51,296 nucleotides of DNA from a virus, in IMG/VR virus record IMGVR_UViG_3300044675_001281, positions 1 to 51,296 of that record; one strand, written 5' to 3'. The first letter of the stretch is position 1. Each line of letters opens with the position of its first letter. Shown here piece after piece: positions 1-7,570 of the stretch. Made by a program: the position numbers and the translations under genes. The notes under the pieces were generated by a model that saw only the letters and a program-made list of their open reading frames with translations, searched no databases and was not told where the DNA came from.

Positions 1-1
1 T

Positions 2-1777
2 ATCGTTAGACACATCGAATACCTTTCCGACGCGGACGTTGCATATGATACCGCGTGCGACAATCAAGTTACCTACGGAGAAGGTTATATCCGAATCCTT
101 ACGGAATATTGCCGCGAAGATTCGTTCGACCAAGACCTAAAAATCGGTCGCGTCCGTAACAGCTTCAGCGTTTATATGGATCCAATGATCCACGATCCCT
201 GCGGATCAGACGCCGAATGGTGCTTCATAACCGAAGACATTCCTAAAGAAGAATATGAGCGCCTGTATCCAGACGCGCTGCCTATTAGCGTAATGATGTC
301 ACAAGGCGTTGGCGATCAGTCTCTTAGCATGTGGATGAGCCAGGAAACCGTCCGTATCGCTGAGTATTTCTACATCGACCATCAGAAGAAAAAGCTCAAT
401 CTCTACCCCGATAATATAACGGCTTTTGAGGGTTCGCCACAGGACAAACAGCTCAAGGCTATGTTTGGCAAGCCGCTGAAGTCACGCACTAGCGAGCATC
501 GTCAGGTTAAATGGCTGAAGACGAACGGCTTTGAGGTGTTAGAGGAACGCGACTGGGCGGGTAATTATATACCGGTCATACGCGTGGTGGGCAACGAGTT
601 TGAGGTAGACGGTCAGCTCTACATCAGCGGTCTAGTGCGTAACGCGAAAGACGCGCAGCGCATGTATAACTACTGGGTCAGCCAGGAAGCAGAAATGCTG
701 GCGCTGGCTCCGAAAGCGCCATTTATCGGATATGGGGGTCAGTTTGAAGGATACGAAACAAACTGGAAAACCGCCAATACGAACAACTGGCCTTATCTCG
801 AAGTCAACCCAGACGTCACTGACGGCGCAGGATCTCCTCTGCCATTACCTGAACGCGCGCAGCCACCTATGGCTCAAACCGGCCTTATCCAGGCAAAAGT
901 GGGCGCTGGCGAAGATATCAAAGCAACCACGGGTCAATACGACAGTTCGATTGGTGCGACCAGTAACGAGAGGACGGGTCGTGCGATTCTGGCTCGGCAA
1001 AACCAGGGCGATACATCCACATATCACTACGTGGACAATCTCGCGCGAGCGGTTCGATATACGACAAGACAGCTAGTCGATCTGATCCCTAAGATCTACG
1101 ACACGGAGCGCGTGGCACGCATCGTCGGACTCGACGGCGAAGTGGATATGGTGAAGATCAATCCAAACCAGCCGGAGCCAGTCCGCGTCATCAAGGATCC
1201 AATCACAGGTTTGGACATTGAGAAGATCTACAACCCGTCGATTGGTATCTACGACGTAGTAGTCACGACAGGCCCAAGCTACGCGACCAAGCGCCAAGAA
1301 GCGATGGAAGCGATGCAGATGATCTTGCAGACCAACCCGCAGCTCTGGGCTGTGGCGGGCGATCTGTTCATTAAGAACATGGACTGGCCAGGGGCGCAGG
1401 AGATGGCGGCGCGGTTCGCCAAGACGCTCGATCCGAAGGTTCTTGACCAGACTGATGAGTCGCCAGAAGCGCAGATGATGCGCGCTCAAATGAACGACAT
1501 GGCGAACCAGATGGAACAGACTGCGGCTCTGGTTCAGCAACTGCAACAGTCTTATGATATGCAGAAACTGGCGATTGATGAACAGAACACGCAGATCAAG
1601 GCGTATGACGCTGAAACGAAACGCATACAGGCCACGTCTGCAAACATGACACCTGAACAAATACAGGATATTGTCATGGGAACGGTCGCGGCGGCGATGG
1701 ATACGGGCGATCTTGTGCGCGGAAATGAGCCTTTACGGCAAGAGCAACAACCAATGTTACCAGGATTAGGCCAATGA
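2..1777 (+). CDS. P22-like portal protein, 5' end cut by window edge (haplotype A)
   Basis: This is the C-terminal 591 residues of the portal, the ring through which DNA enters and leaves the head. The reading frame is open from base 2 and aligns without gaps to residues 124-714 of the complete portal at 37686-39830, so the first Met in view (base 176) is internal. The two proteins differ at roughly ten scattered residues and then in the last 24, where A ends PMLPGLGQ and B ends AQQELGL. A long Gln-rich helical stretch near the C terminus matches the C-terminal barrel region of P22-type portals. The stop codon overlaps the next start as ATGA. Confidence 0.9.
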   Translation: MVRHIEYLSDADVAYDTACDNQVTYGEGYIRILTEYCREDSFDQDLKIGRVRNSFSVYMDPMIHDPCGSDAEWCFITEDIPKEEYERLYPDALPISVMMSQGVGDQSLSMWMSQETVRIAEYFYIDHQKKKLNLYPDNITAFEGSPQDKQLKAMFGKPLKSRTSEHRQVKWLKTNGFEVLEERDWAGNYIPVIRVVGNEFEVDGQLYISGLVRNAKDAQRMYNYWVSQEAEMLALAPKAPFIGYGGQFEGYETNWKTANTNNWPYLEVNPDVTDGAGSPLPLPERAQPPMAQTGLIQAKVGAGEDIKATTGQYDSSIGATSNERTGRAILARQNQGDTSTYHYVDNLARAVRYTTRQLVDLIPKIYDTERVARIVGLDGEVDMVKINPNQPEPVRVIKDPITGLDIEKIYNPSIGIYDVVVTTGPSYATKRQEAMEAMQMILQTNPQLWAVAGDLFIKNMDWPGAQEMAARFAKTLDPKVLDQTDESPEAQMMRAQMNDMANQMEQTAALVQQLQQSYDMQKLAIDEQNTQIKAYDAETKRIQATSANMTPEQIQDIVMGTVAAAMDTGDLVRGNEPLRQEQQPMLPGLGQ

Positions 1778-2136
1778 GCTGCGCGGATCTAATAGGACAT
1801 CTGTTTCTAGCCCGCGACGTGACGCATAGCGTGCATCTGAACACGCGATCTTATGCGAAACATAAGGCTCTGGGTAAGTTTTATGAGAATATTATCGGTT
1901 TAGCTGACGATTTAGCCGAAGCCTACCAAGGTAGACACGGTCTAATCGGCCCAATTACGCTCCATTCGGCTAAAAAAACGACAAATGTGACAGAATTTCT
2001 CGAAGATTCGCTGAAAGATGTTGAGGAATTGCGGTATAAGGTCTGTGCGAAGGACGATACGGCGATTCAGAACATTATCGACGAGATTATAGGTCTGTAT
2101 CTCAGCACTTTGTATAAACTCAAATTTTTGGCTTAA
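1774..2136 (+). CDS. Small helical Dps/ferritin-like phage protein (DUF5856-like), haplotype A
   Basis: The protein has 120 residues and is predicted all-helical. The stretch HSVHLNTRSYAKHKALG followed by an acidic helix resembles the first helix pair of Dps/ferritin-like four-helix proteins, and I associate it with the phage family DUF5856; both assignments are from memory. Its role is unknown; its place just after the portal suggests a virion or assembly function. It starts by ATGA overlap with the portal. The haplotype B version (40299-40670) is about 80 percent alike but is separated from the portal by a homing-type nuclease gene. Confidence 0.75.
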   Translation: MSCADLIGHLFLARDVTHSVHLNTRSYAKHKALGKFYENIIGLADDLAEAYQGRHGLIGPITLHSAKKTTNVTEFLEDSLKDVEELRYKVCAKDDTAIQNIIDEIIGLYLSTLYKLKFLA

Positions 2137-2139
2137 GTC

Positions 2140-2544
2140 ATGCCGACAGTAAGCTATAATAAGTTCCAGCCTGCCATTGAGAACCTGTTTGAGAACATCA
2201 ATGCAGGATCTGACTCATGGGCTATCAAGCTCGCCACAGGTGTGAACGCTGCGGCGGGCACAATTACTGAAGTCGCCAACGGTAATGGCTATACGACGGG
2301 CGGCAACGCGGCCACTGTTACGTCAGCCTCGCAGACCGGCGGCACATTTAAGCTCGTTTTAGGCAGTCCGACCACATGGACGGCTACGGGCGCGGGGTTT
2401 TCATTTCAATATGCGGTTCTTGTAGACACAACGACGAGCACGAACGTCGCATACTGGGATTATGGATCTAGTCAGGCGGTGGCCGCAGGCGAAACAGTTA
2501 CGGTAACGCTTGATGCTGTGAACGGCGTATTTCAGGCGACATAA
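2140..2544 (+). CDS. Small beta-rich virion-associated protein
   Basis: This 134-residue protein starts PTVSYNKFQPAIENLFENIN and continues with Thr/Gly/Ala-rich beta segments, ending in a WDYGSSQAVAAGETVTV stretch. Proteins of this type (short helix, then a jelly-roll-like beta region with a WDYGSS motif) are common among tail-module genes of environmental phages; I know no assigned function. The gene begins 3 nt after the preceding stop and its stop overlaps the next start (TAATG), so it belongs to the same translation unit. It occurs only in haplotype A; B has an unrelated 89-residue protein here. Confidence 0.75.
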   Translation: MPTVSYNKFQPAIENLFENINAGSDSWAIKLATGVNAAAGTITEVANGNGYTTGGNAATVTSASQTGGTFKLVLGSPTTWTATGAGFSFQYAVLVDTTTSTNVAYWDYGSSQAVAAGETVTVTLDAVNGVFQAT

Positions 2545-2891
2545 TGTCCGACAATCTGCTACTTTTAACGGAAGGTGGCGATTACCTTGTTACGGAATCC
2601 GGCGAGTATATCATCGCTGTCGTTCAGTATCAGATAACCTCGATTAATGGGACATATACGGTTGCTGGTCAGACAGCCAATTTATTGAAAAGTAAGGTGT
2701 TATCTGCTAGTTATGGAACGTATAGTTTAACAGGTCAAAATATAGTTATAACGCATGGGTATGAATTTCTGGCTTCAAATGGCCTCTATTCATTAACTGG
2801 CAATGATGCTACGATTACGTATGTTGCACAAACTAGTGTAAGTCAGCTATACGTAGAACTTAGGTCGTTCACGGAACGAAGGAGAATGTGA
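2544..2891 (+). CDS. Small repeat-containing tail-module protein
   Basis: This 115-residue protein contains three degenerate repeats of a beta motif, GTYTVAGQTANL, GTYSLTGQNIVI and GLYSLTGNDATI, spaced about 30 residues apart. The N terminus (LLLLTEGGDYLVTESGEYII) is another pair of short beta strands of the kind seen at the start of phage fibre and collar proteins. I do not recognise a named family. It is translationally coupled to the gene before it (TAATG) and ends directly before the next gene's GTG. It is found only in haplotype A. Confidence 0.65.
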   Translation: MSDNLLLLTEGGDYLVTESGEYIIAVVQYQITSINGTYTVAGQTANLLKSKVLSASYGTYSLTGQNIVITHGYEFLASNGLYSLTGNDATITYVAQTSVSQLYVELRSFTERRRM

Positions 2892-3200
2892 GTGGCTACT
2901 ACCCTAAAAGCTATTACCTCTTGCTTGGGGTATCAGCAAATCACGTCTTTAAGCTCTGCTTCAGGTTTAACTGTCCCCACGTCAGATCCTACTACAGGGC
3001 TGACAGTAAAAGCTAATTTTGCGCTAATTACTCCTGAGACAAACGCTGTCCGCTGGCGCGACGACGGCACGGCTCCTACGGCTTCGGTTGGTATGCCTCT
3101 GGCTGCGGGCGTGACGCTTCAATATGACGGCGATCTGAGCAAGATCAAGTTTATTGAACAGACAGCCAGCGCCAAACTTAACATTAGTTATTACGTCTGA
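2892..3200 (+). CDS. Small beta-sandwich virion protein, GTG start
   Basis: This 102-residue protein contains the widespread phage motif NAVRWRDDGTAPTASVGMPL followed by GDLSKIKFIEQTASAKLNISYY, a short beta-sandwich that occurs as a stand-alone protein or fibre domain in many phages. The function is not established; attachment or decoration is an inference. The GTG start is chosen because the previous stop (TGA) ends at the base before it and the upstream sequence AAGGAGAATGTGA holds an AGGAG ribosome-binding site. It is specific to haplotype A. Confidence 0.7.
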   Translation: MATTLKAITSCLGYQQITSLSSASGLTVPTSDPTTGLTVKANFALITPETNAVRWRDDGTAPTASVGMPLAAGVTLQYDGDLSKIKFIEQTASAKLNISYYV

Positions 3201-3207
3201 GGCTGAT

Positions 3208-3696
3208 ATGAACATTTCAAACGACGCACCGTCAATGGATTACGTCCAGTATTTTACGAAGCAGCTTCCTAAAGATTTGGCTCAAATGGCTGAGTTACGG
3301 GATGAGCTTGCAAAACGTCAGGGCGCGTTAGGCGCGACTGAAGCAGCGCTTGCTGATCGTGAGAAGGCTAAAGAAGAGCTGGCTAACGCTAAGTTGCAGG
3401 CAGCGACGATCTTGTCCGATGCGGACAAGAAGAACATTGACGCAAACAGCAAAAAGGCTGATTTGGTCGCCCGTGAAAAGATACTCGAAGATAAAGAAGC
3501 CGCCGCTGATAAGGCTCTGAAAGCCCGCGAAGCTGCGGTCGCAACGGCTGAGAAGGCTATTGCACAGCGCGAGTCGGCAGCGGCTGACCAAGAAATTAAG
3601 CTGGCTGCACTTGCAGTTAAACTTGACTCGGATCGACGAGCGTTGGACGAACGGATCAAGGCTTTTCAGGCCAAAGTCGCGGCGATTAATGTCTAA
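3208..3696 (+). CDS. Coiled-coil phage protein
   Basis: The protein has 162 residues from the ATG at 3208. An in-frame start at 3154 exists but would lie inside the preceding gene. Residues 30-155 are almost entirely Ala, Lys, Glu, Asp, Arg and Leu in heptad-like order (REKILEDKEAAADKALKARE), predicting a long coiled coil. I do not recognise a family. In a tail-fibre module a rod-like coiled coil could be a shaft or an assembly chaperone, which is inference. The composition differs sharply from the Thr/Gly/Ser-rich neighbours. There is no counterpart in haplotype B. Confidence 0.7.
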   Translation: MNISNDAPSMDYVQYFTKQLPKDLAQMAELRDELAKRQGALGATEAALADREKAKEELANAKLQAATILSDADKKNIDANSKKADLVAREKILEDKEAAADKALKAREAAVATAEKAIAQRESAAADQEIKLAALAVKLDSDRRALDERIKAFQAKVAAINV

Positions 3697-3707
3697 GGAC
3701 TGAATAA

Positions 3708-4346
3708 ATGGCCGACATTAAAATATCCCAACTTCCTACCGCTAACACACCGTTAGATGGCACGGAAGTTCTACCGATTGTTCAGTCTACAACGACTAAA
3801 AAAGTTGCTATTTCTGATGTAACTGCCGGTCGTGCTATAGCTGCGACAAGTCTGACGTTATCGACGCCTTTAGCGGTTACGAGCGGCGGTAGCGGGACTG
3901 GGACGGCGTTTACTACGGGATCTTTTGTGTTCGCCGGAGCGGCGGGCGTCTATTCGCAAAATAATGCACGGTTATACTGGGATAATACTAATTTTCGTGT
4001 TGGCATTAACACCAACACACCGGCTGTATCATTAGCGATCAGCAACACGGATGCTATTCTTGTTCCTGTTGGAACGACGGGCGAACGCCCTGCCGGTGCG
4101 GCAGGGTATATTCGGTTTAATACGTCAATCACAGGCTTTGAAGGTTACGACGGCACGAACTGGCGTAGTGTCGGCGGCGGCGCGTCAGGCGGCGGCACGA
4201 ACCAGATCTTTTATACAAACGACCAGCAAGTTACGAACAATTATACTTTGATTTCTACCAAGAACGCAGGCACTTTCGGCCCAGTCACAATCAATGACAC
4301 CATAGTCGTCACTGTTGAGTCTGGCGCAACTTGGACGGTGGTATAG
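3708..4346 (+). CDS. Tail fibre-type protein with attachment-like N terminus
   Basis: The 212-residue protein begins with the common phage fibre motif IKISQLPTANTPLDGTEVLP followed by VQSTTTKKVAISDV, which in many tail fibres and collar proteins is the N-terminal region. The middle has short beta repeats (GSFVFAGAAGVYSQNNARLYW) and the motif GERPAGAAGYIRFNTSITGF followed by EGYDGTNW, a frequent fibre domain. It probably forms part of the receptor-binding apparatus. In haplotype B a single 1067-residue fibre replaces this and the next genes. Confidence 0.75.
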   Translation: MADIKISQLPTANTPLDGTEVLPIVQSTTTKKVAISDVTAGRAIAATSLTLSTPLAVTSGGSGTGTAFTTGSFVFAGAAGVYSQNNARLYWDNTNFRVGINTNTPAVSLAISNTDAILVPVGTTGERPAGAAGYIRFNTSITGFEGYDGTNWRSVGGGASGGGTNQIFYTNDQQVTNNYTLISTKNAGTFGPVTINDTIVVTVESGATWTVV

Positions 4347-4347
4347 T

Positions 4348-4566
4348 ATGGGTGATTTAGTCCTCAAAGGCGCAACATCTGGTCAGATTACGGTCACACC
4401 AACGGCTGTGGCTGGCACGAACACACTGACGCTGCCAGCGGCTACAGGGACGGTATTAGCGTCAACAGCTGTAAGTGCATCAACAACAAATACGGTCACA
4501 AACAAAATAGCCGTTAACATTGGCGGAACGACATATTATTTGCTTGTTTCGACATCAGGAACGTAA
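4348..4566 (+). CDS. Short fibre-fragment-like protein
   Basis: The protein has 72 residues from the ATG at 4348, one base after the preceding stop; an upstream in-frame start would run back into that gene. The sequence GDLVLKGATSGQITVTPTAV followed by NTLTLPAATGTVLAS is a repeat module normally found inside long tail fibres, and haplotype B's long fibre contains the same kind of module (GTTTFTLPAGNGTSG). As a free-standing 72-residue protein it may be a fibre piece that works together with its neighbours or a decaying remnant. Confidence 0.6.
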   Translation: MGDLVLKGATSGQITVTPTAVAGTNTLTLPAATGTVLASTAVSASTTNTVTNKIAVNIGGTTYYLLVSTSGT

Positions 4567-4568
4567 TC

Positions 4569-4619
4569 ATGGTTGAACATCCAGATTACCCACAGCCTAC
4601 AGATGAGGAATTGAAATAA
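4569..4619 (+). pseudogene. 16-residue remnant of an XkdW-like gene
   Basis: A 16-codon frame encodes MVEHPDYPQPTDEELK and its stop overlaps the next start (TAATG). The sequence matches the C terminus of the protein at 5266-5448, which ends WEHPTYPRPTDEQLAGIA and belongs to the XkdW-like family. It therefore looks like the last part of a second XkdW-like gene whose first 45 or so codons are gone, kept perhaps because it couples translation of the flanking genes. It could still be translated as a peptide. Confidence 0.55.
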
Positions 4620-5266
4620 TGCCCATCATTCTTGACGGCACAAAGGGCGAGACGTTCCCGACATGGACGACAGGCACGCGCCCTGCCACGCCTAATGCTG
4701 GGCAAACTGGCTATAACTCCACGTTAGCTACGCTTGAGCGGTATAATGGCACGACATGGGGGCCAGTAGTAACGACATCGGACACCGGGACTGTTACGCA
4801 GACGATGCTAGGAACTAATGTTGCTGGTAATGGACCTGCGTTTTATGCGTATTCGACTGGAACTCAGTCTATAACGAGCGCTACAGATACAAAGGTGCAG
4901 TTGCCTACTAAATTGTTTGATACAAACAACAATTTTGATAATACGACAAATTATAGATTTACACCAACTGTTGCCGGTTATTATCAGATAAATGTCGGTA
5001 TTAGGTTTTCAGGAACTACTAGTGGGTATGCGCTTTTGCAACTTAATAAGTATAACGGAAGCAGTAGTTCTATCTATAGAATGGGACAAGCGTTTAACAC
5101 TCCTTCAACTTTTTCAATTCTTACACTGTCTGATGTAATACTACTGAACGGCTCAACTGAAGGCGTTGAGCTTTATGCTAATATAACCGGAACTTCTTTA
5201 GCTTTGGATTCTTCTTCTGCTAACGTCGGATGCTTTATGAGTGGTTCTTTAGTGAGGGCCGCATAA
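4619..5266 (+). CDS. Tail fibre protein with C1q/TNF-like C-terminal domain
   Basis: This 215-residue protein has an N-terminal fibre motif (GTKGETFPTWTTGTRPATPN then GQTGYNSTLATLERYNGTTW) over residues 7-48 and a C-terminal domain from about residue 78 to the end. That domain begins AFYAYSTGTQSITSATDTKV and contains YRFTPTVAGYYQINVGIRF, the pattern of C1q/TNF-like jelly rolls that trimerise and often form phage receptor-binding tips. The start is set by TAATG overlap with the remnant frame before it, and the stop overlaps the XkdW-like gene the same way. It is absent from haplotype B. Confidence 0.75.
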   Translation: MPIILDGTKGETFPTWTTGTRPATPNAGQTGYNSTLATLERYNGTTWGPVVTTSDTGTVTQTMLGTNVAGNGPAFYAYSTGTQSITSATDTKVQLPTKLFDTNNNFDNTTNYRFTPTVAGYYQINVGIRFSGTTSGYALLQLNKYNGSSSSIYRMGQAFNTPSTFSILTLSDVILLNGSTEGVELYANITGTSLALDSSSANVGCFMSGSLVRAA

Positions 5267-5448
5267 TGACATTAATAGAAAAAATTAAAACACTTTATCC
5301 CACTCTTACGGATGAAGATTTTTCTCGTTTGTTTTCTGGGACAATTCTCCTTCAAAACGACAGCGACGGACGCGGCGATTATATCGCCAAGTGGGAACAC
5401 CCTACATATCCTCGTCCGACTGACGAGCAGCTTGCAGGAATTGCATAA
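5266..5448 (+). CDS. XkdW-like small tail protein
   Basis: This 60-residue protein runs IEKIKTLYPTLTDEDFSRLF, then an acidic loop, then DYIAKWEHPTYPRPTDEQL. This helix plus IAKW plus Pro-Thr tail pattern is that of the XkdW family, named after a gene next to the tail fibre genes in the defective Bacillus phage PBSX; the molecular role is not known to me. Both ends overlap neighbouring genes (TAATG), so it is co-translated with the fibre genes on either side. A truncated relative lies at 4569-4619. Confidence 0.7.
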   Translation: MTLIEKIKTLYPTLTDEDFSRLFSGTILLQNDSDGRGDYIAKWEHPTYPRPTDEQLAGIA

Positions 5449-6476
5449 TGGCCGCTACACTTAAATGCGATACGATCCAGAACGCTGCCAGCACGAACCC
5501 TAACATTACGTTAGATGGCTCTGCCAACGCGACGGTCGGCGGCACGTTGGCGATGGGCAGCAGCTTCAAGCGCAATAAATTAATAAATGGCGATATGGGC
5601 GTCTATCAGCGCGGTTCTGTAGCAGCTACGACTGCTGGCGCATATACTTTAGACCGTTGGTTTGTGACGCCTACGGGCGCAACTGTTACGGTTACGCAAA
5701 GCACCACAACCGTTCCGACTGGATTTGTAGATAGCTTAAATGTCGCTGGCGCTGCGTCTGTTACCAACGTCGCTGTGTATCAGCGCATTGAAAGCGTTAA
5801 TACGGCAGACTTGGCTAGTGGCGTTCAAGTTACGGTATCTGGTCGTATTTATCAAAGCACTGGTTCGGCAGTTACGACTGCAACGATTGCGCTTGCTGCG
5901 CCGACTGCGCTGGACAATTACACGTCTACCACATCGGCTGCTACTACTTACACAATACCAAGTATTGCTAACGCCACTTGGACGACGTTCAGCAATACAT
6001 TCACGCTGACAACAAGCTGCGTGAATGGCCTGCAAGTTACTATTGCGCTTGGCACAGGGCTTACAACTGGGTCGTTCAACCTTACCGGCGTCCAACTAGA
6101 AGTCGGCTCAGTCGCCACTCCGTATGAGAGGCAGATTTACTCCGATCAGTTGGCGCAATGTCAAAGATATTATCAGATAACAGCTCAACTTTCTGGCGCA
6201 ACTCCTTCAGCAACAACTGTGAATGCTTGGGGGACAATATCACCAACCATGAGGGTTGCGCCCACACTTGGGCAAACAGGAGTTTTAAATTTTCAAGGTG
6301 ATGGCACTAATAACGCAAATCAATCAGCTACGGGGCTAGGGTCAAATTTCTCCACCGCATATGCAATACTTCTTCTAGGAGTACCTAATTTTGCTGGTTT
6401 TACTACAGCAAGACCGGGAACCTTGGCTGTCCCTGGAAGTAACTCAAATTACATAACAATGTCTGCGGAGCTATAG
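5448..6476 (+). CDS. Tail fibre / receptor-binding protein (short form, haplotype A)
   Basis: The 342-residue protein has a short N-terminal adaptor, then from residue 36 the motif GSSFKRNKLINGDMGVYQRG and later LDRWFVT, a lectin-like domain widespread in phage fibres. From about residue 215 it carries QLEVGSVATPYERQIYSDQL, and from about residue 237 it is identical to the last 106 residues of the 1067-residue fibre at 40953-44156. The start overlaps the preceding stop (TAATG). Compared with haplotype B this is the same C-terminal receptor-binding part without the long repetitive shaft, so the separate small genes upstream may supply the shaft. Confidence 0.8.
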   Translation: MAATLKCDTIQNAASTNPNITLDGSANATVGGTLAMGSSFKRNKLINGDMGVYQRGSVAATTAGAYTLDRWFVTPTGATVTVTQSTTTVPTGFVDSLNVAGAASVTNVAVYQRIESVNTADLASGVQVTVSGRIYQSTGSAVTTATIALAAPTALDNYTSTTSAATTYTIPSIANATWTTFSNTFTLTTSCVNGLQVTIALGTGLTTGSFNLTGVQLEVGSVATPYERQIYSDQLAQCQRYYQITAQLSGATPSATTVNAWGTISPTMRVAPTLGQTGVLNFQGDGTNNANQSATGLGSNFSTAYAILLLGVPNFAGFTTARPGTLAVPGSNSNYITMSAEL

Positions 6477-6710
6477 ATGACATATACACTTACATTGAAT
6501 AGCTCAGTTACCCGCGATGCTGATGGCGCGTCTATTCCTGCCGACGAAGCCAATACAGACTATCAAGCCTATCTCGCTTGGGTAGCTGAAGGCAACGCGC
6601 CTAACCCATACGTCCCGCCGCCAGAACCAGCACCGCTAACGCCACAAGAGAAACTTGCGGCGGCGGGGCTAACGGTAGATGAATTAAAGACACTACTGGG
6701 TATTAGTTGA
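6477..6710 (+). CDS. Small tail fibre-associated protein
   Basis: The 77-residue protein starts immediately after the fibre stop codon. It contains VTRDADGASIPADEANTDYQ followed by AYLAWVAEGN, a motif typical of small proteins encoded directly downstream of tail fibre genes, then a Pro-rich linker and a C-terminal helix LTVDELKTLLGI. Proteins with this context are often regarded as fibre assembly proteins, which is inference here. It is identical in both copies, so it is shared by the two fibre haplotypes and would have to work with both. Confidence 0.7.
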   Translation: MTYTLTLNSSVTRDADGASIPADEANTDYQAYLAWVAEGNAPNPYVPPPEPAPLTPQEKLAAAGLTVDELKTLLGIS

Positions 6711-6736
6711 CGATCAGACGCCTAAAGAGTAATAAT
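6707..6736 (+). promoter_or_regulatory. Predicted sigma70-type promoter before scaffold-coat genes
   Basis: TTGACG at 6707-6712 and AATAAT at 6731-6736 are separated by 18 bp in the only gap (70 bp) of the late gene series before the scaffold gene. Five of six bases match consensus in each box. It would allow extra transcription of the abundant coat and scaffold proteins. Confidence 0.4.
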
Positions 6737-6780
6737 ACAGGTTACCGACTAGCCGGATAGCTAGGAAGATAGGAGGTCGC

Positions 6781-7563
6781 GTGAGCGACGAGGATCTCGC
6801 TACAGCGGAGATAAGCACCGCGCCAGAGTTGGAAGCTACGGTGGCCCCAACGACTGAGGAAAATAAACCGGAAGAACAGCCGCCCGAAAAGATGTTCACT
6901 CAAAAAGAGTTGGACGCTCTGATCGACAAGCGGTTTCGCAAAGAGAAGCTGAATGCGGCTAAAGCAGCCCAAGAGTTAGCTCAACTTCAGGCAGAATTGC
7001 AGGCTAAAGCTGCGACTCCGCCAGCGCCAGATGACTTTGAGAACGCTCAAGCCTATGCGGAAGCATTGGCGGAGCAAAAAGCTCAACAGCTTCTAGCGCG
7101 AAGAGAAGCAGAGCGACAACAAACGGCTGTTCTTGAGGCATATCAAGACCGTGAAGAAGATGCTCGGAGCAAGTATGATGACTTTGAACAGGTCGCATAC
7201 AACCCGAATCTTCCCGTAACGGACTATATGGCTCAAGCGATACAGGCGTCCGATATTGGCCCCGAAGTGATCTATCACTTAGGGTCTAATCCTAAAGAAG
7301 CCCATCGAATAGCCAATTTGCCGCCGATCTTGCAAGCAAAGGAGATCGGTAGAATCGAGGCCAAACTGGCTTCTGATCCGCCGACAAAACGCACTTCAAC
7401 TGCGCCAGCTCCTCTTGCTCCTGTCACGGCTACTCGGTCAAGCTCCGGCCCTAGATATGATACGACAGACCCTCGGTCACTGAAGTCGATGTCAACGTCA
7501 GAATGGATTGAAGCCGAACGGTTGCGACAGATCAAGAAGTGGGAAGCGCAAAACCGTAGGTAA
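6781..7563 (+). CDS. Head scaffolding protein
   Basis: This 260-residue, strongly charged protein has a disordered acidic N terminus, a coiled coil at about residues 45-115 (KLNAAKAAQELAQLQAELQA) and a helical C-terminal part with GPEVIYHLGSNPKEAHRIAN, a recurrent motif of phage scaffold proteins. It would assemble the procapsid and leave before packaging. It lies directly before the coat gene, as expected. A GTG start is supported by a perfect AGGAGG at 6771-6776, one of the strongest ribosome-binding sites in the window. The sequence LRQIKKWEAQNRR at the end is basic, similar to the coat-binding end of P22 scaffold. Confidence 0.85.
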   Translation: MSDEDLATAEISTAPELEATVAPTTEENKPEEQPPEKMFTQKELDALIDKRFRKEKLNAAKAAQELAQLQAELQAKAATPPAPDDFENAQAYAEALAEQKAQQLLARREAERQQTAVLEAYQDREEDARSKYDDFEQVAYNPNLPVTDYMAQAIQASDIGPEVIYHLGSNPKEAHRIANLPPILQAKEIGRIEAKLASDPPTKRTSTAPAPLAPVTATRSSSGPRYDTTDPRSLKSMSTSEWIEAERLRQIKKWEAQNRR

Positions 7564-7570
7564 TTAAATC

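Larger units (their letters stand above)
1..6154. other. Haplotype A of the portal-to-tail-fibre segment
   Basis: This segment is one of two versions of the same locus in the window; the other is 38054-43834. Bases 1-126 are identical to 38054-38179, the rest of the portal gene differs mostly at silent positions, and from about 2137 the gene content differs completely until the two versions converge at 6155. I read this as sequence from two coexisting strains placed at the two ends of a contig from a circular genome, not as a duplication inside one genome. Confidence 0.8.

Noticed and set aside
1073-1660. 195-codon open frame on the minus strand inside the portal gene
   Set aside because: It is antisense to a well-conserved gene, rich in Leu, Arg and His from the reverse reading, and the corresponding frame in the second portal copy is shortened to 142 codons.
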